55,479 nt of DNA from an uncultured Oxalobacter sp. (GCA_905202055.1 CAJKQK010000008.1:1-55479), one strand, 5' to 3'; counted from the first letter of the stretch, positions 1-9,342 are shown. Notes: a model not told the origin generated them from the letters alone. Translations and numbers: made by a program.

Positions 1-201
1 GGCATCGACCGTTACGCGACCGAAATCATCGCCGACACCATGCAAATGCTCGGCAGCCGTCAGGGTGCCGGTGAACCGCAGGAAGAACGCGGCAGCTACC
101 AGCCGCCATCCCGTCCGGCGCAGAATACCCAGCAGCAACGTCCGCAATCGTCCAACCGTCCAGCCGGGTTGGCGGATATTGATGACGATATTCCGTTTTG
201 A
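1..201 (+). CDS. ssb: Single-stranded DNA-binding protein, C-terminal part
   Basis: Partial gene cut by the window start; the first base is in frame. The 66 visible residues begin at the end of the OB fold (GIDRYATEIIADTMQMLG), pass through a Gln/Pro/Arg/Gly-rich disordered linker and end in the acidic tip DIDDDIPF. That tip is the SSB hallmark that docks replication and repair partners such as DNA polymerase III chi, RecO, RecQ and exonuclease I. The protein coats single-stranded DNA as a tetramer. The DNA-binding part lies outside the window. The next gene is unrelated defence DNA 300 bases downstream. Confidence 0.95.
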   Translation, partial: GIDRYATEIIADTMQMLGSRQGAGEPQEERGSYQPPSRPAQNTQQQRPQSSNRPAGLADIDDDIPF

Positions 202-502
202 AAACATAAATGGCAAACATAAACGAAAGAATAATCTGTCTGGGCGATTTGCAAGCATGAACCGGTGAATCTCACCAGTTGCAGATTTCCCTGAATCGGA
301 TGGCCTCGTTCATCAAAGGAAGTATATTGATGAAGTGCGAGAGCAAAAGCATGTAGAATCATCCGCAGCACACTCTTGACGATGAAGGTTCTGATGATAG
401 TGTAACTGTATTGCTTTTGCTGGATATTCCATACACATTCTTCAGCTCAAATCCATCTGCAGGAAAAAATCATATAAAACAAATAAAATAAGGAACAACA
501 TC
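202..502. other. Intergenic region between ssb and hsdM
   Basis: About 300 bases with no gene I can support. The plus strand has a short open stretch ending in a stop near 377 that resembles no family I recognise and could be a remnant. An AT-rich stretch at about 468-492, including TATAAA, lies just before the hsdM ribosome-binding site AAGGA and may hold the promoter of the restriction operon. No clear terminator for ssb was seen. Confidence 0.4.
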
Positions 503-2080
503 ATGACCAGCACCCAACAACGTGCCGCACTTCAGCGCCAGATCTGGCAAATTGCCAATGAAGTACGCGGTGCGGTGGATGGCTGGGATTTCAAGCAATA
601 TGTACTCGGTACCCTGTTTTATCGTTTTATCAGCGAGAATTTTGCCAGTTACATCGAAGGCGGCGAAGATGACATCGATTATGCAGCGCTTCCCGATAGT
701 GTCATCACGCCGGAAATCAAGGATGATGCCATCAAAACCAAGGGCTATTTTATTTACCCCAGCCAGTTGTTTGCCAATATTGTTGCCAGCGCCAATACCA
801 ATGACAGCCTGAATACCGATCTGGCCGCTATTTTCGCAGCCATTGAAAATTCAGCCAACGGTTACCCATCAGAGCAGGATATCAAGGGACTGTTTGCCGA
901 TTTCGATACTACCAGCAGTCGGCTTGGCAACACTGTCAAAGACAGGAGTACACGTTTGGCCGCCGTACTCAAAGGCGTGGCTGCACTGGATTTCGGCGAT
1001 TTCGAAGGGAGTCACATCGATCTGTTCGGGGATGCCTACGAGTTTCTGATCTCCAACTATGCCGCCAATGCGGGAAAATCCGGGGGGGAGTTTTTCACTC
1101 CGCAACATGTATCCAGGCTGATTGCGCAGCTTGCCTTGCACAGACAAACCAGCGTCAATAAAATCTATGACCCGGCGTGTGGTTCGGGTTCCCTGCTTTT
1201 GCAAGCCAAAAAGCACTTTGATAAACACATCATTGAAGACGGTTTTTTTGGACAGGAGATCAACCATACCACCTACAATCTGGCACGTATGAACATGTTT
1301 TTGCATAACGTCAATTACGACAAGTTCAACATCCAGTTGGGCAATACCCTGATTGCTCCTCGTTTTGGTGATGAAAAACCTTTCGATGCCATCGTTTCCA
1401 ACCCGCCGTATTCAGTGAAATGGATCGGTTCAGACGACCCTACCCTGATCAACGACGAACGTTTTGCGCCGGCTGGGGTGCTCGCTCCCAAATCGAAGGC
1501 TGACTTTGCCTTTGTGCTCCATGCTCTCAGTTACCTGTCCGGAAAAGGCCGAGCGGCCATTGTCTGTTTTCCGGGTATTTTTTACCGCGGCGGGGCCGAG
1601 CAGAAAATCCGCCAGTATCTGGTGGATAACAACTACATTGAAACCATCATCTCTCTCGCGCCCAACCTGTTTTTCGGTACCACCATCGCCGTAAGCATTC
1701 TGGTGCTCTCCAAACATAAAACCGACACCCGAACCCAGTTCATTGATGCCAGCGGCCTGTTCAAAAAAGAAACCAATAACAATGTGCTGACGGATAACGA
1801 AGATGAGAAAAATCCGGGACATATCCAGCAAATCATGCAGGTGTTCGACAGCAAGCAGGATATTCAGTATTTTGCCAAATCAGTGAGCCAGGATGTCATC
1901 GCCGCAAACGAATATAACCTTTCGGTCAGCAGTTATGTAGAAGCCAAAGACAACCGGGAAGTGGTGGATATTGCCAAACTCAATGCCGAGCTGAAAGTCA
2001 CGGTGGCAAAGATCGATCAGCTCCGGGCTGATATTGATGCCATTGTGGCGGAGATTGAAGGTGAGGGGCTTGAGATATGA
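503..2080 (+). CDS. hsdM: Type I restriction-modification DNA methyltransferase subunit HsdM
   Basis: The modification subunit of a type I enzyme. It transfers a methyl group from S-adenosylmethionine to adenine in the target chosen by HsdS, and two copies join one HsdS. The 525 residues have the family layout: an N-terminal helical HsdM domain (about 1-150), then an N6-adenine methylase with SAM motif I DPACGSGS (223-230) and catalytic NPPY (300-303), and a C-terminal coiled segment. The length is close to EcoR124I HsdM (about 520). ATG 503 is preceded by AAGGA at 8 bases. The stop overlaps the hsdS start (ATGA), so the two are translationally coupled. First gene of an hsdM-hsdS-prrC-hsdR operon. 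Confidence 0.96.
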   Translation: MTSTQQRAALQRQIWQIANEVRGAVDGWDFKQYVLGTLFYRFISENFASYIEGGEDDIDYAALPDSVITPEIKDDAIKTKGYFIYPSQLFANIVASANTNDSLNTDLAAIFAAIENSANGYPSEQDIKGLFADFDTTSSRLGNTVKDRSTRLAAVLKGVAALDFGDFEGSHIDLFGDAYEFLISNYAANAGKSGGEFFTPQHVSRLIAQLALHRQTSVNKIYDPACGSGSLLLQAKKHFDKHIIEDGFFGQEINHTTYNLARMNMFLHNVNYDKFNIQLGNTLIAPRFGDEKPFDAIVSNPPYSVKWIGSDDPTLINDERFAPAGVLAPKSKADFAFVLHALSYLSGKGRAAIVCFPGIFYRGGAEQKIRQYLVDNNYIETIISLAPNLFFGTTIAVSILVLSKHKTDTRTQFIDASGLFKKETNNNVLTDNEDEKNPGHIQQIMQVFDSKQDIQYFAKSVSQDVIAANEYNLSVSSYVEAKDNREVVDIAKLNAELKVTVAKIDQLRADIDAIVAEIEGEGLEI

Positions 2081-3276
2081 ACAATATGAGCTTTATGGAA
2101 AAGCTGCTTGATGGCGTTGAGGTTGAATGGAAGGTACTAGGAGAGCTAGGTGATTTGATTCGTGGCAATGGATTACAAAAGAAAGATTTCACGGAAACAG
2201 GAGTGCCTGCAATTCACTACGGCCAGATTTATACCTATTATGGTTTATCTACGACAAAAACTAAATCTTTCGTTTCACCGGAGCTAGCCAAACAACTACG
2301 TAAAGTGGATAAAGGCGATATTGTCATTACAAACACAAGTGAAAACCTTGAAGATGTTGGTAAAGCGTTGGAGTATCTTGGCGAACAACAAGCTGTTACA
2401 GGTGGACATGCAACCATATTCAAGCCCGGCAGATGCATATTAGGCAAATATTTTGCCTATTTCACCCAGACCGACGAATTTGCAAACCAAAAAATTAAAC
2501 AGGCCAAAGGGACCAAGGTGATTGATGTTTCAGCCACAGATATGGCGAAAATAAGAGTTCCCATACCATGCCCTGAAAATCCTGAAAGATCGCTTCAAAT
2601 CCAGACAGAAATCGTTCGTATTCTGGACACATTTACCGAACTTACCGCCGAACTTACCGCCGAACTTACCGCCCGCAAAAAACAATATAACTACTATCGT
2701 AACCAGTTGTTGAGTTTTGACGAAAGAGAAGTGGAGTGGAAGACGTTGGGCGAACTGTGTAGTATTGGCGTAGGGAAAGTGCCGGATAATAATGAAATAG
2801 GTAAATATCCATTTGTTAATGCAGGAATAACACCATCAGGTTATGTCACTGCCTACAATACAGAACCGGACACGATTACAACGCCTTCGCGTGGGCAAGG
2901 AGGTATTGGATATGTGGGTTATCAAACTACTCGTTTTTGGTGTGGCCCGCTCTGTTATAGAATTCGTAGTTCGAGTGAAATAATTACAACCCGTTTTCTA
3001 TATCATGTCATGGCTAATGCCATGAAGGACATTGTAGGGCTTGCAAATATGACGGGAGTTCCGGCATTAAACAAAAAGGATTTGGTTGGATTTCGTGTGC
3101 CTATTCCTTTACCTTCTGAACAAGCGCGCATTGTCGCCATCTTGGACAAATTCGATGCCTTGACTAACTCCATCAGCGAAGGTTTGCCCCGCGAAATTGA
3201 ACTGCGTCAAAAACAATATGAGTATTACCGCGATCTGCTGTTCAGTTTTTCCAAGTCTGAAGAGGTAGCGGCATAA
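2077..3276 (+). CDS. hsdS: Type I restriction-modification specificity subunit HsdS (type IC)
   Basis: The DNA-recognition subunit, 399 residues, which directs both methylation and restriction. Two target-recognition domains (about 15-185 and 215-365) are each followed by a conserved helix. The circular repeat shows as VEWKVLGEL near residue 16 against VEWKTLGEL near 222, and as KKQYNYYRNQLLSF against KQYEYYRDLLFSF. The central spacer carries ELTAELTAELTA (about 188-199), the repeat that defines EcoR124-type HsdS and sets the spacing between the two half-sites. The target sequence cannot be read from the protein alone. It is visibly more AT-rich than the housekeeping genes of the window, which fits horizontal transfer. 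Confidence 0.94.
   Translation: MNNMSFMEKLLDGVEVEWKVLGELGDLIRGNGLQKKDFTETGVPAIHYGQIYTYYGLSTTKTKSFVSPELAKQLRKVDKGDIVITNTSENLEDVGKALEYLGEQQAVTGGHATIFKPGRCILGKYFAYFTQTDEFANQKIKQAKGTKVIDVSATDMAKIRVPIPCPENPERSLQIQTEIVRILDTFTELTAELTAELTARKKQYNYYRNQLLSFDEREVEWKTLGELCSIGVGKVPDNNEIGKYPFVNAGITPSGYVTAYNTEPDTITTPSRGQGGIGYVGYQTTRFWCGPLCYRIRSSSEIITTRFLYHVMANAMKDIVGLANMTGVPALNKKDLVGFRVPIPLPSEQARIVAILDKFDALTNSISEGLPREIELRQKQYEYYRDLLFSFSKSEEVAA
2638..2673 (+). repeat. 12-bp tandem repeat coding ELTA units in the HsdS spacer
   Basis: Three in-frame copies of GAACTTACCGCC (2638-2649, 2650-2661, 2662-2673) encode ELTA three times, equal to two TAEL units between flanking residues. In the EcoR124I/EcoR124II pair, two versus three TAEL repeats change the gap between half-sites by one base and so change specificity. 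Perfect DNA identity of the copies here makes gain or loss by slippage plausible. Confidence 0.9.
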
Positions 3277-3277
3277 G

Positions 3278-4480
3278 ATGAGCAAGACGCTAACCGAAAT
3301 CGCTCAGCAGCTAAAAGATGCCAATAAAAAAGTGCAATTGATCTATGCTTTCAACGGCACGGGCAAAACGCGCCTTTCACGTGAATTCAAGGAACTTGTT
3401 GCCCCAAAAAATGACGGTAATGAGGAGATGGATGAAGCAGTTCAGTCTGAATTGACTCGCAATAAAATTCTTTATTACAACGCATTTACGGAAGACTTGT
3501 TTTATTGGGATAATGATTTAGAGCTGGATGCTGAGCCTAAACTTAAAATCCAGCCCAATTCGTTTACAGAATGGGTGCTGAAAGATCAAGGGCAAGATCG
3601 CAATATCATCACCAACTTTCAGCGTTATGCTAATGAAAAGTTAACGCCTAGGTTCAATGAAGAATATAAAATCAAAGGAAAGGACGACAAAGAGATAACT
3701 GTAAAAGCGTTTTCGGAGGTGACTTTCTCGCTGAAGCGCGGAGATGACGATCATTCTGAGAATTTGAAAATCTCCAAAGGTGAAGAAAGCAATTTTATCT
3801 GGAGTATATTCTACACGTTGCTTGAACAGGTAATTGATATTCTCAATGTTGCAGACCCTGATGAGCGTGAAACCAACGATTTTGATCAGTTGGAATATGT
3901 GTTCATCGACGACCCGGTAAGTTCACTGGATGAGAATCATTTGATTGAGTTGGCTGTAGACCTGGCACAACTGATCAAATCAAGTGAGTCTCATGTCAAA
4001 TTCATCATCACCACCCACAATCCACTTTTCTATAATGTTTTGTACAATGAGTTCAATAGCGATGATGGCATCTACAAGAAGAAAAATTTTCTTAAGCATC
4101 GCATGACCAAACTGGATGATGGCACGTATCAACTCATGAAACAAGGTAATGACTCGCCATTCTCTTATCATCTTTATTTGAAATCAGAACTAGAAAAGGC
4201 CATCGAGAATGGTCAGCTGAGCAAGTATCACTTCAATTTCTTAAGAAACATTCTGGAAAAAACATCAACTTTTCTTGGCTATAAAAAATGGGGTGATCTG
4301 TTGCCAAAAACTGATGATGGCAAGCCCAATCCGTATGAAGCCCGGATTATTAATATTTCAAGCCATTCAAAACATGCGGGTGAAGAAGTAGCTGATCTCA
4401 CAGAAGATGACAAGCGTGTTTTGCGTTATCTGGTTAATGAAATTAATAGCATGTATCACTTTCAGAAGACAGAAAGCTAG
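3278..4480 (+). CDS. prrC: PrrC-type anticodon nuclease
   Basis: A 400-residue suicide tRNA nuclease; the E. coli prototype cleaves tRNA-Lys 5' of the wobble base when its partner restriction enzyme is disabled. The N-terminal ABC-like ATPase part shows Walker A FNGTGKT (25-31), a signature-like ISKGEES (165-171), Walker B YVFIDDPVSSLD (207-218) and the switch histidine H247 in TTHNP. The C-terminal nuclease part has RNILE (R323, E327) and SSHS (H363), matching the R320/E324/H356 triad I recall for E. coli PrrC. The start MSKTLTEIAQQL and the ILYYNAFTEDLFYWDNDL block also match that protein closely. The segment before Walker A is shorter than in my memory of the E. coli protein. It sits between hsdS and hsdR, one base after the hsdS stop, as in the prr locus. 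RloC is excluded by size and by the lack of a zinc-hook coiled coil. Confidence 0.95.
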   Translation: MSKTLTEIAQQLKDANKKVQLIYAFNGTGKTRLSREFKELVAPKNDGNEEMDEAVQSELTRNKILYYNAFTEDLFYWDNDLELDAEPKLKIQPNSFTEWVLKDQGQDRNIITNFQRYANEKLTPRFNEEYKIKGKDDKEITVKAFSEVTFSLKRGDDDHSENLKISKGEESNFIWSIFYTLLEQVIDILNVADPDERETNDFDQLEYVFIDDPVSSLDENHLIELAVDLAQLIKSSESHVKFIITTHNPLFYNVLYNEFNSDDGIYKKKNFLKHRMTKLDDGTYQLMKQGNDSPFSYHLYLKSELEKAIENGQLSKYHFNFLRNILEKTSTFLGYKKWGDLLPKTDDGKPNPYEARIINISSHSKHAGEEVADLTEDDKRVLRYLVNEINSMYHFQKTES

Positions 4481-4496
4481 AATTTCGGAGTAAAGC

Positions 4497-7400
4497 ATGT
4501 ACGAATACAAGGCGATCGCAGAATCAAATAACTTTATCGTGCTCGATAAGTACGCCAAGGAATGGCAGGTCAATGAAAACTACCAGACGGAAGACAGTCT
4601 AGAACGCGAGCTTATTCAGGATTTACAAAATCAGGGCTATGACTATCTTCCCGGTTTGAATACGCCCGGGAAACTGCTGGCGAACGTGCGGGAACAGTTG
4701 CAAGCCTTGAATAATATGCAGTTTTCTGATGAGGAGTGGTTGCGCTTTGTGGAAACCTGGCTGGATAAACCCGGCGATACCATTACGGACAAAACCAGAA
4801 AAATACATGATGATTACATCCATGATTTTGTTTTTGATGATGGCCATATTCAAAACATCTACCTGTTGGACAAAAAGAACATTGTTCGTAATAAAGTACA
4901 GGTCATCAGGCAGTTTGAACAGACCGGTACATACGCCAATCGCTACGATGTAACCATACTGGTCAACGGCCTGCCGCTGGTGCAGGTCGAGTTGAAAAAG
5001 CGGGGTGTGGCCATCCGTGAAGCTTTCAATCAGGTGCATCGTTATAGCAAAGAAAGCTTCAACAGTGAACATTCGCTTTATAAGTATTTGCAGCTTTTTG
5101 TGATTTCGAATGGCACCGATACCCGTTATTTTGCCAATACCACGCAGCGCAATAAAAACAGTTTCGATTTCACGATGAATTGGGCGAAATCCGATAACTG
5201 CCTGATTAAAGACCTCAAAGACTTTACCGCCACTTTTTTCCAGAAAAATACACTGCTCAAGGTGTTGTTGCATTATTCGGTATTTGATGCCAGTGATACG
5301 CTGCTGGTGATGCGTCCATACCAGATAGCTGCCACTGAGCGTATTTTATGGAAAATCAACAGTAGCTACCAGGCCAAAAACTGGAGTAAACCCGAAAGTG
5401 GCGGTTATATCTGGCACACGACGGGTTCCGGCAAGACCTTGACCAGCTTCAAAGCAGCACGTCTGGCCACTGAACTGGATTTCATCGACAAGGTTTTTTT
5501 TGTGGTGGATCGTAAAGATCTGGATTTTCAGACCATGAAGGAATACCAGCGGTTTTCTCCGGATAGTGTCAATGGTTCGGCAAGTACTGCGGGCCTCAAG
5601 CGCAATCTGGACAAAGATGACAACAAAATCATCGTTACCACTATCCAGAAGCTGAACAACCTGATGAAAAGTGAAAATGACTTGCCGATTTACAACAAGC
5701 AAGTCGTGTTTATTTTTGATGAATGCCATCGCAGCCAGTTTGGCGAGGCGCAGAAAAATCTGAAGAAAAAATTTAAAAAGTTTTATCAGTTCGGTTTTAC
5801 GGGTACGCCGATTTTCACGGAAAATGCCCTTGGCGCTGAAACGACAGCGAGCGTATTTGGCAGGCAGCTGCATTCTTATGTCATTACGGATGCCATTCGT
5901 GATGAAAAGGTATTGAAGTTCAAAGTCGACTACAACGATGTTCGTCCTCAGTTCAAAACCATTGAAAGTGAGCAGGACGAGAAAAAACTCAGTGCCGCAG
6001 AAAACAGGGAAGCCTTGTTGCATCCCGAACGTATCCGGGAAATTTCGCAATATATTTTGAATAATTTTCGGCAAAAGACCCATCGTTTGCCAAAGGGGGC
6101 GAAAGGTTTCAATGCCATGTTTGCTGTCAGCAGCGTGGATGCGGCCAAGTCGTACTATGAATCTCTGAAGAAGTTGCAGGAAAAAAGTGATAATCCGCTG
6201 AAACTGGCCACTATATTTTCCTTTGCAGCCAATGAAGAGCAGAATGCCGTAGGCGATATTGCGGACGAGAGTTTTGAAGTGTCGGCAATGGATAGCAGTG
6301 CCAAGGAGTTCTTGAGCACTGTGATTGCTGACTATAACGCATTGTTTAAAACCAATTACGGTGTCGATAGTACGGCGTTCCAGAATTATTACCGTGATCT
6401 TTCATTGCGGGTGAAGAATCAGGAAATTGATTTGTTGATTGTGGTCGGTATGTTCCTGACAGGCTTTGACGCGCCTGCGTTGAACACCTTGTTTGTCGAC
6501 AAGAATTTGCGTTATCACGGTTTGATGCAGGCTTATTCGCGTACCAACCGTATTTATGATGCGACCAAGACCTTTGGCAATATTGTCACGTTCCGTGATC
6601 TGGAGCAGGCCACGATTGATGCCATTACCTTGTTTGGTGATAAAAATACGAAGAATGTCGTGCTCGAAAAAAGTTTCAGGGAATACATGGAAGGCTTCAC
6701 TGATGTGGTGACCGGTGAAGCGCGACGCGGTTTTATGGATGTGGTTGCCGAGTTGGAACAGCGTTTTCCTGATCCTGCTGCTATTGAAACAGAAACCGAC
6801 AAAAAAGCATTCGTGAAATTGTTTGGCGAATATTTGCGTGCTGAGAATGTACTTCAGAATTTCGATGAATTTTCCAGCCTTAAGGCGCTCCAGAACATTA
6901 ATCAGGATGATCCTGAAGCTCTTGCCGAATTCAGGGCAAAACATTATCTGGATGATGAGAGCCTGAAGGCATTGCAAGCGATCCAGCCACTGACAGAACG
7001 GAAAAATCAGGATTATCGTTCAACCTATAACGATATTCGGGACTGGCTACGTCGGGAAAAATCGGGCGCTGAAAAGGAAGAATCCGCAATTGACTGGAAT
7101 GACGTGGTCTTTGAAGTAGACCTGCTTAAATCGCAAGAGATCAACCTGGACTATATTCTGGAGTTGATTTTTGAAGAAAACAGGAAAGTTAAAGATAAAG
7201 CTGCCTTGGCTGATGAAGTACGTCGTCTGATACGTACCAGTCTGGGTAATCGCGCCAAAGAGAGCTTGCTAGTTGATTTTATTAACCAGACAGATCTGAA
7301 CAAGATTGGAGACAAGTCCTGTATTATTGATTCTTTCTTCAATTTTGCACAGGTTGAACAACAACGTGAGGCACAGGAACTGATTGATGCTGAGGGCCTA

Positions 7401-7595
7401 AATGCTGATGCGGCCAAACGTTATATAAGCGTCTCGCTAAGACGGGAATTTGCCAGCGATAATGGCACGGAGCTTAATGCCATTCTGCCCAAAATGAGTC
7501 CGCTTAACCCGCAATACCTGACCAAAAAACAAAGCGTGTTCCGGAAAATAGCTGCTTTTGTCGAGAAGTTTAAAGGTGTGGGAGGACAAATCTGA
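4497..7595 (+). CDS. hsdR: Type I restriction endonuclease subunit HsdR (EcoR124I-like)
   Basis: The 1032-residue motor and nuclease subunit: it translocates DNA using ATP and cuts it far from the recognition site. The N-terminal PD-(D/E)xK nuclease has D151, then E165 and K167 in VELKK, followed by Q179 and Y183 of the QxxxY motif. K220 is also present. The helicase core has Walker A TTGSGKT with K313, DECH at 408-411 and FGFTGTP downstream. From memory of EcoR124I HsdR these residues carry the same numbers, so the two proteins are collinear with almost no gaps through the first 410 residues. A C-terminal helical region completes the family length. It starts 16 bases after prrC with GGAG upstream. 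Last gene of the operon; no clear terminator follows. Confidence 0.96.
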   Translation: MYEYKAIAESNNFIVLDKYAKEWQVNENYQTEDSLERELIQDLQNQGYDYLPGLNTPGKLLANVREQLQALNNMQFSDEEWLRFVETWLDKPGDTITDKTRKIHDDYIHDFVFDDGHIQNIYLLDKKNIVRNKVQVIRQFEQTGTYANRYDVTILVNGLPLVQVELKKRGVAIREAFNQVHRYSKESFNSEHSLYKYLQLFVISNGTDTRYFANTTQRNKNSFDFTMNWAKSDNCLIKDLKDFTATFFQKNTLLKVLLHYSVFDASDTLLVMRPYQIAATERILWKINSSYQAKNWSKPESGGYIWHTTGSGKTLTSFKAARLATELDFIDKVFFVVDRKDLDFQTMKEYQRFSPDSVNGSASTAGLKRNLDKDDNKIIVTTIQKLNNLMKSENDLPIYNKQVVFIFDECHRSQFGEAQKNLKKKFKKFYQFGFTGTPIFTENALGAETTASVFGRQLHSYVITDAIRDEKVLKFKVDYNDVRPQFKTIESEQDEKKLSAAENREALLHPERIREISQYILNNFRQKTHRLPKGAKGFNAMFAVSSVDAAKSYYESLKKLQEKSDNPLKLATIFSFAANEEQNAVGDIADESFEVSAMDSSAKEFLSTVIADYNALFKTNYGVDSTAFQNYYRDLSLRVKNQEIDLLIVVGMFLTGFDAPALNTLFVDKNLRYHGLMQAYSRTNRIYDATKTFGNIVTFRDLEQATIDAITLFGDKNTKNVVLEKSFREYMEGFTDVVTGEARRGFMDVVAELEQRFPDPAAIETETDKKAFVKLFGEYLRAENVLQNFDEFSSLKALQNINQDDPEALAEFRAKHYLDDESLKALQAIQPLTERKNQDYRSTYNDIRDWLRREKSGAEKEESAIDWNDVVFEVDLLKSQEINLDYILELIFEENRKVKDKAALADEVRRLIRTSLGNRAKESLLVDFINQTDLNKIGDKSCIIDSFFNFAQVEQQREAQELIDAEGLNADAAKRYISVSLRREFASDNGTELNAILPKMSPLNPQYLTKKQSVFRKIAAFVEKFKGVGGQI

Positions 7596-7816
7596 TGGCC
7601 TCACCAGCAGTCTGCTGAAAACTTTAGCCAGTCGGATAATCAGCAGTGTTCGAAAAGAATACTCTGGGAATAAGAATGTTCATAGAGGTTGGTTAACGGT
7701 CTAATGACCCATAACATCGATCATTTGAATACCCGGACTTTTAGTTGTTTGCTGTTTTGTGTGTACGCAACTATTTCAGAATTCTTTTTTATATTAAAGA
7801 AGCCTTATTTTGGTCG

Positions 7817-9040
7817 TCAGATGGCCTTTTCAGTGACAGACAGCCTGTTGATAATCTTCCTCCCGCAGCCCCATACCACCAGGGCGAAGATGCCCGTGGC
7901 ACACAAAGCCATACTAAAACTCCCGGTATATTCCCGTACCGTCCCCAGAATCAGGGTCAGCATGACGTTGGCGATGTTGGCGATCATGTTCATGAAGCCT
8001 GCTGCCGTGGCGACGTAAACAGGGGAAACGGTCTGGCCGGTCAGGCTGAAAATGGAGCCATAATTGGAGCCACCGAACAGCGCCAGTGCGATGCCGATGG
8101 CCAGTCCGACGTATACGTTCCCGATCAGTCCCAGTGCGATGTAGCAGACGCCGATCAACAGGACGGCTGTGTTGATGATCCAGCTTCGTGTGTACCAGCG
8201 CAGCAATACGCTGCCACAGGCGCGTGCCAGCGTTCCCAGCAACAATACGGCACCGGTTGCCAGACTCCATCCCAGCGCTGTACTTTGGCCGTGCAGGTCG
8301 GCGAGTATGGATGGTAACCATTGCCCGAGGTTGTTCAACGTGCCGTAAGATAGGCCATGAAACATGCCCAGTGTCCAGATCGGTACCGATGTGGACACGA
8401 ATTTAAGGGCGTTCAGGAGATTGGCGAGGCTGTTGCGGTTGCCTGCATTGTTTTTCCTGACTGATGCGGGCAGGAGCAGGGAGAGGGCGATGACGACAAG
8501 CGCGATGGCGGCAGGGATCAGGTACGAAAAACGCCACGCCTCATTGCCGAGATACGGGAGTGTGACGAAGGGCAGCATGGTTCCAAGGCTGAAAGCCGCC
8601 CCCTGAATACCTTGTGCCTGGGCGATTTTTTCCGGAGGCGCCATCATGGCGGTGACTTTGACGCCAGCCAGAAACAGGACGCCGGAACTCAGGCCTCCGC
8701 AAAAACGCAGGGCTGTCGCCAGTGCCAGGTTTTCCGGCGAAAGGAAAGGCAGCAGGTTTGAGGCAAGTGCGATGATGATGGCGATCAGGAAGCCGCGATA
8801 GACGCCGAGTTTGTCGAGGATAAGGCCTGCAGGCAGCTGAACGAGACTGTGCGACCACAAAAGCCCTGAAAGAAAAAGAGACATCCCGGCATAGCCCACA
8901 CCGAAAAGTGCCATGAACTGGGTACTCAAGGGGGCTACGCTCATGAAAAGATATCCGCCCGTTGCACTGATCAGGGCTGGAAACCAGATGTAAGAAAACA
9001 TGCCTGTGATTATTCCTGGTTGATAGGATGCGATTTTCAT
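7817..9040 (-). CDS. Major facilitator superfamily transporter
   Basis: About 407 residues in roughly 12 hydrophobic segments, typical of an inner-membrane secondary carrier. The loop after the second segment, QLPAGLILDKLGVYRG, matches the MFS G-x-x-x-D-K/R-x-G signature. The substrate is not evident; the general look is of the NarK/CynX-like part of the superfamily, but I do not assign it. ATG at 9040 was chosen over a TTG two codons upstream; neither has a strong ribosome-binding site. The gene stands alone, converging on the restriction operon and diverging from the ZIP transporter. Confidence 0.85.
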   Translation of the reverse strand: MKIASYQPGIITGMFSYIWFPALISATGGYLFMSVAPLSTQFMALFGVGYAGMSLFLSGLLWSHSLVQLPAGLILDKLGVYRGFLIAIIIALASNLLPFLSPENLALATALRFCGGLSSGVLFLAGVKVTAMMAPPEKIAQAQGIQGAAFSLGTMLPFVTLPYLGNEAWRFSYLIPAAIALVVIALSLLLPASVRKNNAGNRNSLANLLNALKFVSTSVPIWTLGMFHGLSYGTLNNLGQWLPSILADLHGQSTALGWSLATGAVLLLGTLARACGSVLLRWYTRSWIINTAVLLIGVCYIALGLIGNVYVGLAIGIALALFGGSNYGSIFSLTGQTVSPVYVATAAGFMNMIANIANVMLTLILGTVREYTGSFSMALCATGIFALVVWGCGRKIINRLSVTEKAI

Positions 9041-9342
9041 TGGCAAAATCGATGAATTTCATCTTACCTAACAAAAGGCGGCGATAAAAATATTTTTTTT
9101 ATTGCCGATTTATATTTCCCGGATATGAATACCGTGTTCCAGTAATTTTCCGAAAAATTATCGTTTTGAGCATGTCATTTGTTTTTGCTTCACTACGTGC
9201 CTTTTGGAACTGGGATATACTCGAATCACGATAAACAGGCACGGCTTTAACGATGTCGGGAGTGTAACTGAATACGTTCTTTATCGTGTCAGAAGAATAA
9301 AATATGTTTTGTCATTCATAAAACAATCAGATCATCAGGATT
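9041..9342. other. Intergenic region between divergent MFS and ZIP genes, with an inverted repeat
   Basis: About 300 AT-rich bases between divergent genes. It holds a perfect 9-base inverted repeat, CACGATAAA at 9227-9235 and TTTATCGTG at 9280-9288, separated by 44 bases and ending about 55 bases before the ZIP start. It may be a pair of half-operators or the base of a long leader structure. No gene was found. Confidence 0.4.

Noticed and set aside
2638..2673. CRISPR-like or minisatellite array
   Set aside because: Copies are 12 bases, in frame and without spacers; this is the coding HsdS spacer repeat. No CRISPR array was seen anywhere.
3278..4480. RloC or a general AAA/RecF-like ATPase for the gene between hsdS and hsdR
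   Set aside because: The protein is only 400 residues with no zinc-hook coiled coil, and it carries the PrrC-specific C-terminal triad.
7689..8018. Plus-strand open frame downstream of hsdR
   Set aside because: Most of it overlaps the MFS gene on the other strand, and it has no recognisable features.
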